From: Liolophura sinensis
Lineage: Eukaryota; Mollusca; Polyplacophora; Chitonida; Chitonidae
Assembly (NCBI RefSeq): GCF_032854445.1
Contig: NW_027018162.1
Span: 1 to 64,000 of the forward strand
DNA length: 64,000 nucleotides
Direction of reading: 5' to 3'
The position numbers and the translations under genes were made by a program. Each line of letters opens with the position of its first letter. The stretch's first letter is position 1. This document shows positions 1-12,506 of the stretch, piece after piece. Under the pieces are notes generated by a model that made no database searches, was not told the DNA's origin, and worked only from the letters and a program-made list of their open reading frames with translations.

Positions 1-3000
1 AAAGTACAACTGAACACTGACTCACTTCAGTAAGGTGCCAAAAGATGCGGAATTGAGACAGGCATCGGCAGCTGTTGAAAAATTGCAAATTTCCCTGGTT
101 TCCATGGAGTAAGAGCCGTTGCTGGGCACGTGATTATGACATAAATGATCATTCAATTGTCACTACAGCCAAAAGTATTGGTCAGAGAGCAACGCGGTTT
201 GCACCATTCGATTTCTTGTCACAAAATACGTCGGATTAGCCTCTTACCAGCAGCACTGGAACAGTTTTTCCACTTTTGCATTTTTACCTGGTCTTTTTGT
301 TAATTGAAATCGGCTACACTGTACTCTGTACAATCGCGACTGGTCATTACTATATTCAACTTTTAACTATAAGTTATGTGCCCTTCGGTAGCCCAGAAGA
401 CCTGAAATCTTTGGGCTCATCCCATTTAACTCACCCAGCAATTGCCTTACTTCTAAGTGCAAGACAATCTCAATGTCTTTATCTACGTGTAGAAAAAACC
501 ACACCATTTGTACGTGATAAACACAAGGTACTTGATAGTCTGCTGTAAAAAGTACAACTGAACACTGACCCACTTCAGTAAGGTGCCAAAAGATGCGGAA
601 TTGAGCCAGGCATCGGCAGCTGTTGAAAAATTGCAAATATCCCTGGTTTCCATGGAGTAAGAGCCGTTGCTGGGCACGTGATTATGACATAAATGATCAT
701 TCAATTGTCACTACAGCCAAAAGTATTGGTCGGAGAGCAACGCGGTTTGCACCATTCGATTTCTCGTCACAAAATACGTCGGATTAGCCTCTTACCAGCA
801 GCACTGGAACAGTTTTTCCACTTTTGCATTTTTACCTGGTCTTTTTGTTAATTGAAATCGGCTACACTGTACTCTGTACAATCGCGACTGGTCATTACTA
901 TATTCAACTTTTGACTATAAGTTATGTGCCCTTCGGTAGCCCAGAAGACCTGAAATCTTTTTGCTCAGCCCATTTAACTCACCCAGCAATTGCCTTACTT
1001 CTAAGTGCAAGACAATCTCAATGTCTTTATCTACGTGTAGAAAAACCACACCATTTGTACGTGATAAACACAAGGTACTTGATAGTCTGCTGTAAAAAGT
1101 ACAACTGAACACTGACCCACTTCAGTAAGGTGCCAAAAGATGCGGAATTGAGCCAGGCATCGGCAGCTGTTGAAAAATTGCAATTTCCCTGGTTTCCATG
1201 GAGTAAGAGCCGTTGCTGGGCACGTGATTATGACATAAATGATCATTCAATTGTCACTACAGCCAAAAGTATTGGTCGGAGAGCAACGCGGTTTGCACCA
1301 TTCGATTTCTCGTCACAAAATACGTCGGATTAGCCTCTTACCAGCAGCACTGGAACAGTTTTCCACTTTTGCATTTTTGCCTGGTCTTTTTGTTAATTGA
1401 AATCGGCTACACTGTACTCTGTACAATCGCGACTGGTCATTTCTATATTCAACTTTTGACTATAAGTTATGTGCCCTTCGGTAGCCCAGAAGACCTGAAA
1501 TCTTTGGGCTAAGCCCATTTAACTCACCCAGCAATTGTCTTACTTCTAAGTCCAAGACAATCTCAATGTCTTTATCTACGTGTAGAAAAACCACACCATT
1601 TGTACGTGAAAAACACAAGGTACTTGATACAGTCTGCTGTAAAAAGTACAACTGACCACAGACCCACATGAATAAGGTGCCAAAAGATGCGGAATTGAGC
1701 CAGGCATCGGCAAGCTGTTGAAAAATTGCAAATTTCCCTGGTTTCCATGGAGTAAGAGCCGTTGCTGGGCACGTGATTATGACATCAATGATCATTCAAT
1801 TGTCACTACAGCCAAACGTATTGGTCGGAGAGCAACGCGGATTGCACCATTCGATTTCTCGTCACAAAATACGTCGGATTAGCCTCTTACCAGCAGCACT
1901 GGAACAGTTTTTCCACTTTTGCATTTTTGCCTGGTCTTTTTGTTAATTGAAATCGGCTACACTGTACTCTGTACAATCGCGACTGGTCATTACTATATTC
2001 AACTTTTGACTATAAGTTATGTGCCCTTCGGTAGCCCAGAAGACCTGAAATCTTTGGGCTAAGCCCATTTAACTCACCCAGCAATTGCCTTACTTCTAAG
2101 TCCAAGACAATCTCAATGTCTTTATCTACGTGTAGAAAAACCACACCATTTGTACGTGAGAAACACAAGGTACTTGATACAGTCTGCTGTAAAAAGTACA
2201 ACTAAACACTGACCAACATTTATAAGGTGCCAAAAGATGCGGAATTGAGCCAGGCATCGGCAGCTGTTGAAAAATTGCAAATTTCCCTGGTTTCCATGGA
2301 GTAAGAGCCGTTGCTGGGCACGTGATTATGACATAAATGATCATTCAATTGTCACTACAGCCAAAAGTATTGGTCGGAGAGCAACGCGGTTTGCACCATT
2401 CGATTTCTTGTCACAAAATACGTCGGATTAGCCTCTTATCAGCAGCACTGGAACAGTTTTCGCACTTTTGCATTTTTGCCTGGTCTTTTTGTTAATTGAA
2501 ATCGGCTACACTGTACTCTGTACAATCGCGACTGGTCATTACTATATTCAACTTTTGACTATAAGTTATGTGCCCTTCGGTAGCCCAGAAGACCTGAAAT
2601 CTTTGGGCTAAGCCCATTTAACTCACCCAGCAATTGCCTTACTTCTAAGTCCAAGACAATCTCAATGTCTTTATCTACGTGTAGAAACCACACCATTGTA
2701 CGAGCAACCAAGTATTGATACAGTTGCTGTAAAAGTATTGATACAGACTGAAAAAGTTACAATACAATTTTATAAGGTGCCAAAAGATGCGGAATTGAGC
2801 CAGGCATCGGCAGCTGTTGAAAATTGCAAATTTCCCTGGTTTCCATGGAGTAAGAGCCGTTGCTGGGCACGTGATTATGACATAAATGATCATTCAATTG
2901 TCACTACAGCAAAAGTATTGGTCGGAGAGCAACGCGGTTTGCACCATTCGATTTCTTGTCACAAAATACGTCGGATTAGCCTCTTATCAGCAGCACTGGA

Positions 3001-4386
3001 ACAGTTTTCGCACTTTTGCATTTTGCCTGTCTTTTTGTTAATTGAAATCGGCTACACTGTACTCTGTACAATCGCGACTGGTCATTACTATATTCAACTT
3101 TTGACTATAAGTTATGTGCCCTTCGGTAGCCCAGAAGACCTGAAATCTTTGGGCTAAGCCCATTTAACTCACCCAGCAATTGTCTTACTTCTAAGTGCAA
3201 GACAATCTCAATGTCTTTATCTACGTGTAGAAAAACCACACCATTTGTACATAAAAAACACAAGGTACTTGATACAGTCTGCTGTAAAAAGTACAACTAA
3301 ACACTGACCAACATTTATAAGGTGCCAAAAGATGCGGAATTGAGCCAGGCATCGGCAGCTGTTGAAAAATTGCAAATATCCCTGGTTTCCATGGAGTAAG
3401 AGCCGTTGCTGGGCACGTGATTATGACATAAATGATCATTCAATTGTCACTACAGCCAAAAGTATTGGTCGGAGAGCAACGCGGTTTGCACCATTCGATT
3501 TCTCGTCACAAAATACGTCGGATTAGCCTCTTACCAGCAGCACTGGAACAGTTCTCGCACTTTTGCATTTTTGCCTGGTCTTTTTGTTAATTGAAATCGG
3601 CTACACTGTACTCTGTACAATCGCGACTGGTCATTACTATATTCAACTTTTGACTATAAGTTATGTGCCCTTCGGTAGCCCAGAAGACCTGAAATCTTTG
3701 GGCTCAGCCCATTTAACTCACCACCAGCAATTGTCTTACTTCTAAGTCCAAGACAATCTCAATGTCTTTATCTACGTGTAGAAAAACCACACCATTTGTA
3801 CGTGAAAAACACAAGGTACTTGATACAGTCTGCTGTAAAAAGTACAACTGACCACAGACCCACATGAATAAGGTGCCAAAAGATGCGGAATTTAGCCAGG
3901 CATCGGCAGCTGTTGAAAAATTGCAAATTTCCCTGGTTTCCATGGAGTAAGAGCCGTTGCTGGGCACGTGATTATGACATAAAAGATCATTCAATTGTCA
4001 CTACAGCCAAACGTATTGGTCGGAGAGCAACGCGGATTGCACCATTCGATTTCTCGTCACAAAATACGTCGGATTAGCCTCTTACCAGCAGCACTGGAAC
4101 AGTTTTCGCACTTTTGCATTTTTGCCTGGTCTTTTTGTTAATTGAAATCGGCTACACTGTACTCTGTACAATCGCGACTGGTCATTACTATATTCAACTT
4201 TTGACTATAACTTATGTGCCCTTCGGTAGCCCAGAAGACGTCAAATCTCTGGCTAAGCCCATTTAACTCACCCAGCAATTGTCTTACTTCTAAGTCCAAG
4301 ACAATCTCAATGTCTTTATCTACGTGTAGAAAAACCACACCATTTGTACATAAAAAACACAAGGTACTTGATACAGTCTGCTGTAA
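1..4386 (+). repeat. Array segment, units 1-8, indel-rich
   Basis: Units start at 1 (J1t), 549 (J1), 1096 (J1), 1643 (J2), 2193 (J3a), 2753 (aberrant junction), 3288 (J3a) and 3839 (J2). Lengths are 548, 547, 547, 550, 560, 535, 551 and 548 bp. The first two units are near-identical, both with the shortened GATAGTCTGC in place of GATACAGTCTGC at their ends. Single-base gains and losses are frequent, for example an extra A in CAAGCTGTTG near 1711. There is no gene or other insertion in this stretch. Confidence 0.9.
2686..2770 (+). repeat. Scrambled unit junction between units 5 and 6
   Basis: Between the normal GTGTAGAAA and TTATAAGG landmarks, the usual end-of-unit and start-of-unit sequence is replaced by text that aligns poorly. 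It contains a near-duplicate of about 20 bp, AGTATTGATACAG at 2711 and again at 2734. The span from landmark to landmark is 99 bp where 98 is expected, so the length is kept while the sequence is lost. No other junction in the window looks like this. It may be a small local rearrangement or a badly resolved stretch of assembly consensus. Nearby single-base losses (GTAGAAACC, CATTGTAC, ACAGCAAAAG) favour the second reading. Confidence 0.7.
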
Positions 4387-7300
4387 AAAGTACAAACTGA
4401 ACACTGACTCACTTCAGTAAGGTGCCAAAAGATGCGGAATTGAGACAGGCATCGGCAGCTGTTGAAAAATTGCAAATTTCCCTGGTTTCCATGGAGTAAG
4501 AGCCGTTGCAGGGCACGTGATTATGACATAAATGGTCATTCAATTGTCACTACAGCCAAAAGTATTGGTCGGAGAGCAACGCGGTTTGCACCATTCGATT
4601 TCTCGTCACAAAAATACGTCGGATTAGCCTCTTACCAGCAGCACTGGAACAGTTTTTCCACTTTTGTATTTTTACCAGGTCTTTTTGTTAATTGAAATCG
4701 GCTACACTGTACTCTGTACAATCGCGACTGGTCATTACTATATTCAACTTTTGACTATAAGTTATGTGCCCTTCGGTAGCCCAGAAGACCTGAAATCTTT
4801 GGGCCAAGCCCATTCAACTCACCCAGCAATTGCCTTACTTCTAAGTCCAAGACAATCTCAATGTCTTTATCTACGTGTAGAAAAACCACACCATTTGTAC
4901 GTGATAAACACAAGGTACTTGATACAGTCTGCTGTAAAAAGTACAACTGAACACTTACCCACTTCAGTAAGGTGCCAAAAGATGCGGAATTGAGCCAGGC
5001 ATCGGCAGCTGTTGAAAAATTGCAAATTTCCCTGGTTTCCATGGAGTAAGAGCCGTTGCTGGGCACGTGATTATGACATAAATAATCATGCAATTGTCGC
5101 TACAGCCAAAAGTATTGGTCGGAGAGCAACGCGGTTTGCACCATTCGATTTCTCGTCACAAAATACGTCGGATTAGCCTCTTACCAAACAGCACTGGAAC
5201 AGTTTTTCCACTTTTTGCATTTTTGCCTGGTCTTTTTGTTAATTGAAATCGGCTACACTGTACTCTGTACAATCGCGACTGTGTCATTACTATATTCAAC
5301 TTTTGACTATAAGTTATGTGCCCTTCGGTAGCCCAGAAGACCTGAAATGTTGGGCTAAGCCCATTTAACTCACCCAGCAATTGCCTACTTCTAAGTGCAA
5401 GACAATCTCAATGTCTTTATCTACGTGTTAGAAAAACCACACCATTTGTACATAAAAAACACAAGGTACTTGATACAGTCTGCTGTAAAAAGTACAACTA
5501 AACACTGACCCACATTTATAAGGTGCCAAAAGATGCGGAATTGGGCCAGCATCGGCAGCTGTTAAAAAATTGCAAATATCCCTGGTTTCCATGGAGTAAG
5601 AGCCGTTGCTGGGCACGTGATTATGACATCAATGATCATTCAATTGTCACTACAGCCAAAAGTATTGGTCGGAGAGCAACGCGGTTTGCACCATTCGATT
5701 TCTCGTCACAAAATACGTCGGTTTAGCCTCTTACCAGCAGCACTGGAACAGTTTTCGCACTTTTGCATTTTTTGCCTGGTCTTTTTGTTAATTGAAATCG
5801 GCTACACTGTACTCTGTACAATCGCGACTGGTCATTACTATATTCAACTTTTGACTATAAGTTATGTGCCCTTCGGTAGCCCAGAAGACCTGAAATCTTT
5901 GGGCCAAGCCCATTTAACTCACCCAGCAATTGTCTTACTTCTAAGTGCAAGACAATCTCAATGTCTTTATCTACGTGTAGAAAAACCACACCATTTGTAC
6001 ATGAAAAACACAAGGTACTTGATACAGTCCTGCTGTAAAAAGTACAACTGAACACTGACTCACTTCAGTAAGGTGCCAAAAGATGCGGAATTGAGACAGG
6101 CATCGGCCAGCTGTTGAAAAATTGCAAATTTCCCTGGTTTCCATGGAGTAAGAGCCGTTGCAGGGCACGTGATTATAACATAAATGATCATTCAATTGTC
6201 ACTACAGCCAAAAGTATTGGTCGGAGAGCAACGCGGTTTGCACCATTCGATTTCTCGTCACAAAATACGTCGGATTAGCCTCTTACCAGCAGCACTGGAA
6301 CAGTTTTTCCACTTTTGCATTTTTTGCCTGGTCTTTTTGTTAATTGAAATCGGCTACACTGTACTCTGTACAATCGCGACTGGTCATTACTATATTCAAC
6401 TTTTGACTATAAGTTATGTGCCCCTCGGTAGCCGAGAAGACCTCAAATGTTTGGGCTAAGCCATTTAACTCACCCAGCAATTGTCTTACTTCTAAGTCCA
6501 AGACAATCTCAATGTCTTTATCTACGTGTAGAAAAACCACACCATTTGTACGTGAAAAAACACAAGGTACTTGATACAGTCTGCTGTAAAAAGTACAACT
6601 GACCACAAGACCCACATGAATAAGGTGCCAAAAGATGCGGAATTGAGCCAGGCATCGGCAGCTGTTGAAAAATGCAAATTTCCCTGGTTTCCATGGAGTA
6701 AGAGCCGTTGCTGGCACGTGATTATGACATAAATGATCATTCAATTGTCGCTACAGCCAAACGTATTGGTCGGAGAGCAACGCGGATTGCACCATTCGAT
6801 TTCTCGTCACAAAATACGTCGGATTAGCCTCTTACCCAGCAGCACTGGAACAGTTTTTCCCACTTTTGCATTTTTGCCTGGTCTTTTTGTTAATTGAAAT
6901 CGGCTACACTGTACTCTGTACAATCGCGACTGGTCATTACTATATTCAACTTTTGACTATAAGTTATGTGCCCTTCGGTAGCCCAGAAGACCTGAAATCT
7001 TTGGGCTAAGCCCATTTAACTCACCCAGCAATTGTCTTACTTCTAAGTGCAAGACAATCTCAGTGTCTTTATCTACGTGTAGAAAAACCACACCATTTGT
7101 ACATAAAAAACACAAGGTACTTGATACAGTCTGCTGTAAAAAGTACAACTAAACACTGACCCACATTTATAAGGTGCCAAAAGATGCGGAATTGAGACAG
7201 GCATCGGCAGCTGTTGAAAAATTGCAAATTTCCTCTGTTTCCATGGAGTAAGAGCCGTTGCAGGGCACGTGATTATGACATAAATGATCATTCAATTGTC

Positions 7301-10300
7301 ACTACAGCCAAAAGTATTGGTCGGAGAGCAACGCGGTTTGCACCATTCGATTTCTCGTCACAAAATACGTCGGATTAGCCTCTTACCAGCAGCACTGGAA
7401 CAGTTTTTCCACTTTTGTATTTTTACCAGGTCTTTTTGTTAATTGAAATCGGCTACACTGTACTCTGTACAATCGCGACTGGTCATTACTATATTCAACT
7501 TTTGACTATAAGTTATGTGCCCTTCGGTAGCCCAGAAGACCTGAAATCTTTGGGCCAAGCCATTCAACTCACCCAGCAATTGTCTTACTTCTAAGTCCAA
7601 GACAATCTCAATGTCTTTATCTACGTGTAGAAAAACCACACCATTTGTACGTGATAAACACAAGGTACTTGATACAGTCTGCTGTAAAAAGTACAACTGA
7701 ACACTTACCCACTTCAGTAAGGTGCCAAAAGATGCGGAATTGAGCCAGGCATCGGCAGCTGTTGAAAAATTGCAAATTTCCCTGGTTTCCATGGAGTAAG
7801 AGCCGTTGCTGGGCACGTGATTATGACATAAATAATCATGCAATTGTCGCTACAGCCAAAAGTATTGGTCGGAGAGCAACGCGGTTTGCACCATTCGATT
7901 CTCGTCACAAAATACGTCGGATTAGCCTCTTACCAACAGCACTGGAACAGTTTTTCCACTTTTGCATTTTGCCTGGTCTTTTTGTTAATTGAAATCGGCT
8001 ACACTGTACTCTGTACAATCGCGACTGGTCATTACTATATTCAACTTTTGACTATAAGTTATGTGCCCTTCGGTAGCCCAGAAGACCTGAAATGTTTGGG
8101 CTAAGCCCATTTAACTCACCCAGCAATTGCCTTACTTCTAAGTGCAAGACAATCTCAATGTCTTTATCTACGTGTAGAAAAACCACACTCATTTGTACAT
8201 AAAAAACACAAGGTACTTGATACAGTCTGCTGTAAAAAGTACAACTAAACACTGACCCACATTTATAAGGTGCCAAAAGATGCGGAATTGGGCCAGGCAT
8301 CGGCAGCTGTTAAAAAATTGCAAATATCCCTGGTTTCCATGGAGTAAGAGCCGTTGCTGGCACGTGATTATGACATCAATGATCATTCAATTGTCACTAC
8401 AGCCAAAAGTATTGGTCGGAGAGCAACGCGGTTTGCACCATTCGATTCTCGTCACAAAATACGTCGGTTTAGCCTCTTACCAGCAGCACTGGAACAGTTT
8501 TCGCACTTTTGCATTTTTGCCTGGTCTTTTTGTTAATTGAAATCGGCTACACTGTACTCTGTACAATCGCGACTGGTCATTACTATATTCAACTTTTGAC
8601 TATAAGTTATGTGCCCTTCGGTAGCCCAGAAGACCTGAAATCTTTGGGCCAAGCCCATTTAAACTCACCCAGCAATTGCCTTACTTCTAAGTGCAAGACA
8701 ATCTCAATGTCTTTATCTACGTGTAGAAAAAACCACCACCATTTGTACATGAAAAACACAAGGTACTTGATACAGTCTGCTGTAAAAAGTACAACTGAAC
8801 ACTGACTCACTTCAGTAAGGTGCCAAAAAGATGCGGAATGAGACAGGCATCGGCAGCTGTTGAAAAATTGCAAATTTCCCTGGTTTCCATGGAGTAAGAG
8901 CCGTTGCAGGGCACGTGATTATGACATAAATGATCATTCAATTGTCACTACAGCCAAAAGTATTGGTCGGAGAGCAACGCGGTTTGCACCATTCGATTTC
9001 TCGTCACAAAATACGTCTGATTAGCCTCTTACCAGCAGCACTGGAACAGTTTTTCCCACTTTTGCATTTTTGCCTGGTCTTTTTGTTAATTGAAATCGGC
9101 TACACTGTACTCTGTACAATCGCGACTGGTCATTACTATATTCAACTTTTGACTATAAGTTATGTGCCCTTCGGTAGCCCAGAAGACCTGAAATCTTTGG
9201 GCCAAGCCCATTTAACTCACCCAGCAATTGTTCTTACTTCTAAGTCCAAGACAATCTCAATGTCTTTATCTACGTGTAGAAAAACCACACCCTTTGTACG
9301 TGATAAACACAAGGTACTTGATACAGTCTGCTGTAAAAAGTACAACTGACCACAGACCCACATGAATAAGGTGCCAAAAGATGCGGAATTGAGCCAGGCA
9401 TCGGCAGCTGTTGAAAAATTGCAAATTTCCCTGGTTTCCATGGAGTAAGAGCCGTTGCTGGGCACGTGATTATGACATAAATGATCATTCAATTGTCGCT
9501 ACAGCCAAACGTATTGGTCGGAGAGCAACGCGGATTGCACCATTCGATTTCTCGTCACAAATACGTCGGATTAGCCTCTTACCAGCAGCACTGGAACAGT
9601 TTTTCCACTTTTGCATTTTTGCCTGGTCTTTTTTGTTAATTGAAATCGGCTACACTGTACTCTGTACAATCGCGACTGGTCATTACTATATTTAACTTTT
9701 GACTATAAGTTATGTGCCCTTCGGTAGCCCAGAAGACCTGAAATCTTTGGCTAAGCCCATTTAACTCACCCAGCAATTGTCTTACTTCTAAGTGCAAGAC
9801 AATCTCAGTGTCTTTATCTACGTGTAGAAAAACCACACCATTTTGTACGTGACAAACACAAGGTACTTGATACAGTCTGCTGTAAAAAGTACAACTGACC
9901 ACAGACCCACATGAATAAGGTGCACAAAAGATGCTGGAATTGAGACAGGCATCGGCAGCTGTTGAAAATTGCAAATTTCCCTGGTTTCCATGGAGTAAGA
10001 GCCGTTGCATGGGCACGTGATTATGACATAAATGATCATTCAATTGTCACTACAGCCAAAAGTATTGGTCGGAGAGCAACGCGGTTTGCACCATTCGATT
10101 TCTTGTCACAAAATACGTCGGATTAGCCTCTTATCAGCAGCACTGGAACAGTTTTCGCACTTTTGCATTTTTGCCTGGTCTTTTTGTTAATTGAAATCGG
10201 CTACACTGTACTCTGTACAATCGCGACTGGTCATTACTATATTCAACTTTTGACTATAAGTTATGTGCCCTTCGGTAGCCCAGAAGACCTGAAATCTTTG

Positions 10301-12091
10301 GGCCAAGCCCATTTAACTCACCCAGCAATTGTCTTACTTCTAAGTCCAAGACAATCTCAATGTCTTTATCTACGTGTAGAAAAACCACACCATTTGTACG
10401 TGAAAAACACAAGGTACTTGATACAGTCTGCTGTAAAAAGTACAACTGACCACAGACCCACATGAATAAGGTGCCAAAAGATGCGGAATTGAGCCAGGCA
10501 TCGGCAGCTGTTGAAAAATTGCAAATTTCCCTGGTTTCCATGGAGTAAGAGCCGTTGCAGGGCACGTGATTATGACATAAATGATCATTCAATTGTCACT
10601 ACAGCCAAAAGTATTGGTCGGAGAGCAACGCGGTTTGCACCATTCGATTTCTCGTCACAAAATACGTCGGATTAGCCTCTTACCAGCAGCACTGGAACAG
10701 TTTTTCCACTTTTGTATTTTTACCAGGTCTTTTTGTTAATTGAAATCGGCTACACTGTACTCTGTACAATCGCGACTGGTCATTACTATATTCAACTTTT
10801 GACTATAAGTTATGTGCCCTTCGGTAGCCCAGAAGACCTGAAATCTTTGGGCAAGCCCATTCAACTCACCCAGCAATTGTCTTACTTCTAAGTCCAAGAC
10901 AATCTCAATGTCTTTATCTACGTGTAGAAAAACAACACCATTTGTACGTGATAAACACAAGGTACTTGATACAGTCTGCTGTAAAAAGAACAACTGAACA
11001 CTGACCCACTTCAGTAAGGTGCCAAAAGATGCGGAATTGAGCCAGGCATCGGCAGCTGTTGAAAAATTGCAAATTTCCCTGGTTTCCATGGAGTAAGAGC
11101 CGTTGCTGGGCACGTGATTATGACATAAATAATCATGCAATTGTCGCTACAGCCAAAAGTATTGGTCGGAGAGCAACGCGGTTTGCACCATTCGATTTCT
11201 CGTCACAAAATACGTCGGATTAGCCTCTTACCAACAGCACTGGAACAGTTTTTCCACTTTTGCATTTTTGCCTGGTCTTTTTGTTAATTGAAATCGGCTA
11301 CACTGTACTCTGTACAATCGCGACTGGTCATTACTATATTCAACTTTTGACTATAAGTTATGTGCCCTTCGGTAGCCCAGAAGACCTGAAATGTTTGGGC
11401 TAAGCCCATTTAACTCACCCAGCAATTGCCTTACTTCTAAGTGCAAGACAATCTCAATGTCTTTATCTACGTGTAGAAAAACCACACCATTTGTACATAA
11501 AAAACACAAGGTACTTGATACAGTCTGCTGTAAAAAGTACAACTAAACACTGACCCACATTTATAAGGTGCCAAAAGATGCGGAATTGGGCCAGGCATCG
11601 GCAGCTGTTAAAAAATTGCAAATATCCCTGGTTTCCATGGAGTAAGAGCCGTTGCTGGGCACGTGATTATGACATCAATGATCATTCAATTGTCACTACA
11701 GCCAAAAGTATTGGTCGGAGAGCAACGCGGTTTGCACCATTCGATTTCTCGTCACAAAATACGTCGGATTAGCCTCTTACCAGCAGCACTGGAACAGTTT
11801 TCGCACTTTTGCATTTTTGCCTGGTCTTTATGTTAATTGAAATCGGCTACACTGTACTCTGTACAATCGCGACTGGTCATTACTATATTCAACTTTTGAC
11901 TATAAGTTATGTGCCCTTCGGTAGCCCAGAAGACCTGAAATCTTTGGGCCAAGCCCATTTAACTCACCCAGCAATTGCCTTACTTCTAAGTGCAAGACAA
12001 TCTCAATGTCTTTATCTACGTGTAGAAAAACCACACCATTTGTACATGAAAAACACAAGGTACTTGATACAGTCTGCTGTAAAAAGTACAA

Positions 12092-12117
12092 CTGACCACA
12101 GACCCACATGAATAAGG
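12092..12117 (+). repeat. Hypervariable junction segment (shown in the reference unit)
   Basis: This stretch at unit positions about 10-35 takes at least three main forms across the window: GAACACTGACCCACTTCAG, GACCACAGACCCACATGAAT and AAACACTAACCCACATTTAT, always followed by AAGG or TAAGG. Hybrid forms combine the left part of one with the right part of another: J4 at 17574, 19221 and 43913, J5 at 20868 and 37325, J6 at 41717, 57636 and 58734. The J3, J4 and J6 forms create CATTTATAAGG, which resembles a TATA box; the others do not. No transcription can be inferred from sequence alone. Confidence 0.8.
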
Positions 12118-12208
12118 TGCCAAAAGATGCGGAATTGAGCCAGGCATCGGCAGCTGTTGAAAAATTGCAAATTTCCCTGGTTTCCATGGAGTAAGAGCCG
12201 TTGCTGGG

Positions 12209-12214
12209 CACGTG
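12209..12214. other. E-box-like palindrome CACGTG (reference unit)
   Basis: CACGTG occurs at unit positions 127-132 in nearly every monomer, within GGCACGTGATTATGA. It is the core motif bound by many basic helix-loop-helix proteins in eukaryotes, so the array could offer over a hundred sites; binding is inference. Variants that break it are GCACATGATT (17701, 19348, 36341), GCACGTCATT (22091, 39097), GCACATCATT (19896, 36901) and GGCAAGTGATT (14402). Confidence 0.5.
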
Positions 12215-12225
12215 ATTATGACATA

Positions 12226-12235
12226 AATGATCATT
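12226..12235. other. 10-bp perfect palindrome AATGATCATT (reference unit)
   Basis: Unit positions 144-153 read the same on both strands and are followed by CAATTG, another palindrome. Class variants change it to AATAATCATG (for example 5082, 7832, 11130) or keep it as AATGATCATTGAATTG (for example 18816, 24305). It is too short to call a structure with confidence and is noted as one of several small symmetries in the unit. Confidence 0.45.
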
Positions 12236-12346
12236 CAATTGTCGCTACAGCCAAACGTATTGGTCGGAGAGCAACGCGGATTGCACCATTTGATTTCTCG
12301 TCACAAAATACGTCGGATTAGCCTCTTACCAGCAGCACTGGAACAG

Positions 12347-12380
12347 TTTTTCCACTTTTGCATTTTTGCCTGGTCTTTTT
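12347..12380 (+). other. Cluster of four T-tracts with roughly helical spacing (reference unit)
   Basis: Runs of 5, 4, 5 and 5 T are centred near 12349, 12358, 12365 and 12378, an average spacing of about 9.7 bp, close to one DNA turn. Phased T-tracts of this sort are known to bend DNA, and curved segments are common in satellites; the curvature here is inferred, not calculated. The cluster is also the commonest place for one-base length changes and holds the 12-bp deletion at 29921. Class variants are TTTTCGCACTTTTGC, TTTTTCCACTTTTGC and TTTTTCCAATTTTGCG. Confidence 0.45.
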
Positions 12381-12381
12381 G

Positions 12382-12422
12382 TTAATTGAAATCGGCTACA
12401 CTGTACTCTGTACAATCGCGAC
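12382..12422 (+). other. Strongly conserved 41-bp box (reference unit)
   Basis: Unit positions 300-340 run from TTAATTGAAATCGG to CAATCGCGAC and are nearly unchanged in about 117 copies. I count about ten departures in all: one-base gains or losses at 14584, 29951 and 62327, a disturbed copy at 61226, and substitutions at 38756, 43115, 50833, 54125, 56870 and 58504. Two of those (54125 and 56870) are the same change carried by a duplication. That is roughly 0.2% per base, against several fixed classes in the junction. The box contains the hairpin TGTAC-TCT-GTACA (12402-12414). Conserved boxes in otherwise drifting satellites can mark protein-binding sites, as the CENP-B box does in alpha satellite; no CENP-B box is present here. 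Confidence 0.6.
12402..12414. other. Short inverted repeat TGTAC-TCT-GTACA (reference unit)
   Basis: A 5-bp stem with a 3-base spacer lies inside the conserved box at unit positions 320-332. It is intact in all units that I checked except at 58504, where TGTAC becomes AGTAC. The stem is short, so a stable hairpin in double-stranded DNA is doubtful; a binding site for a dimeric protein is an equally plausible reading. Confidence 0.5.
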
Positions 12423-12493
12423 TGGTCATTACTATATTCAACTTTTGACTATAAGTTATGTGCCCTTCGGTAGCCCAGAAGACCTGAAATGTT

Positions 12494-12506
12494 TGGGCTA
12501 AGCCCA
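12494..12506. other. Inverted repeat TGGGCT-A-AGCCCA with polymorphic centre (reference unit)
   Basis: Six-base arms flank one central base at unit positions 412-424. Across the array the site takes the forms GGGCTAAGCCC (commonest), GGGCCAAGCCC, GGGCTCAGCCC, TCGGCTAAGCCC and TGGCCTAAGCCC. The change from TAA to CAA or TCA also removes a stop in one forward frame, which is why open frames of 90-100 codons appear in some units only. Confidence 0.55.

Noticed and set aside
12255-12300. Pol III A/B box-like pair (TTGGTCGGAGAGC and CATTCGATTTC)
   Set aside because: Each fails at key positions of the consensus, and there is no tRNA-like folding between them; chance similarity is likely.
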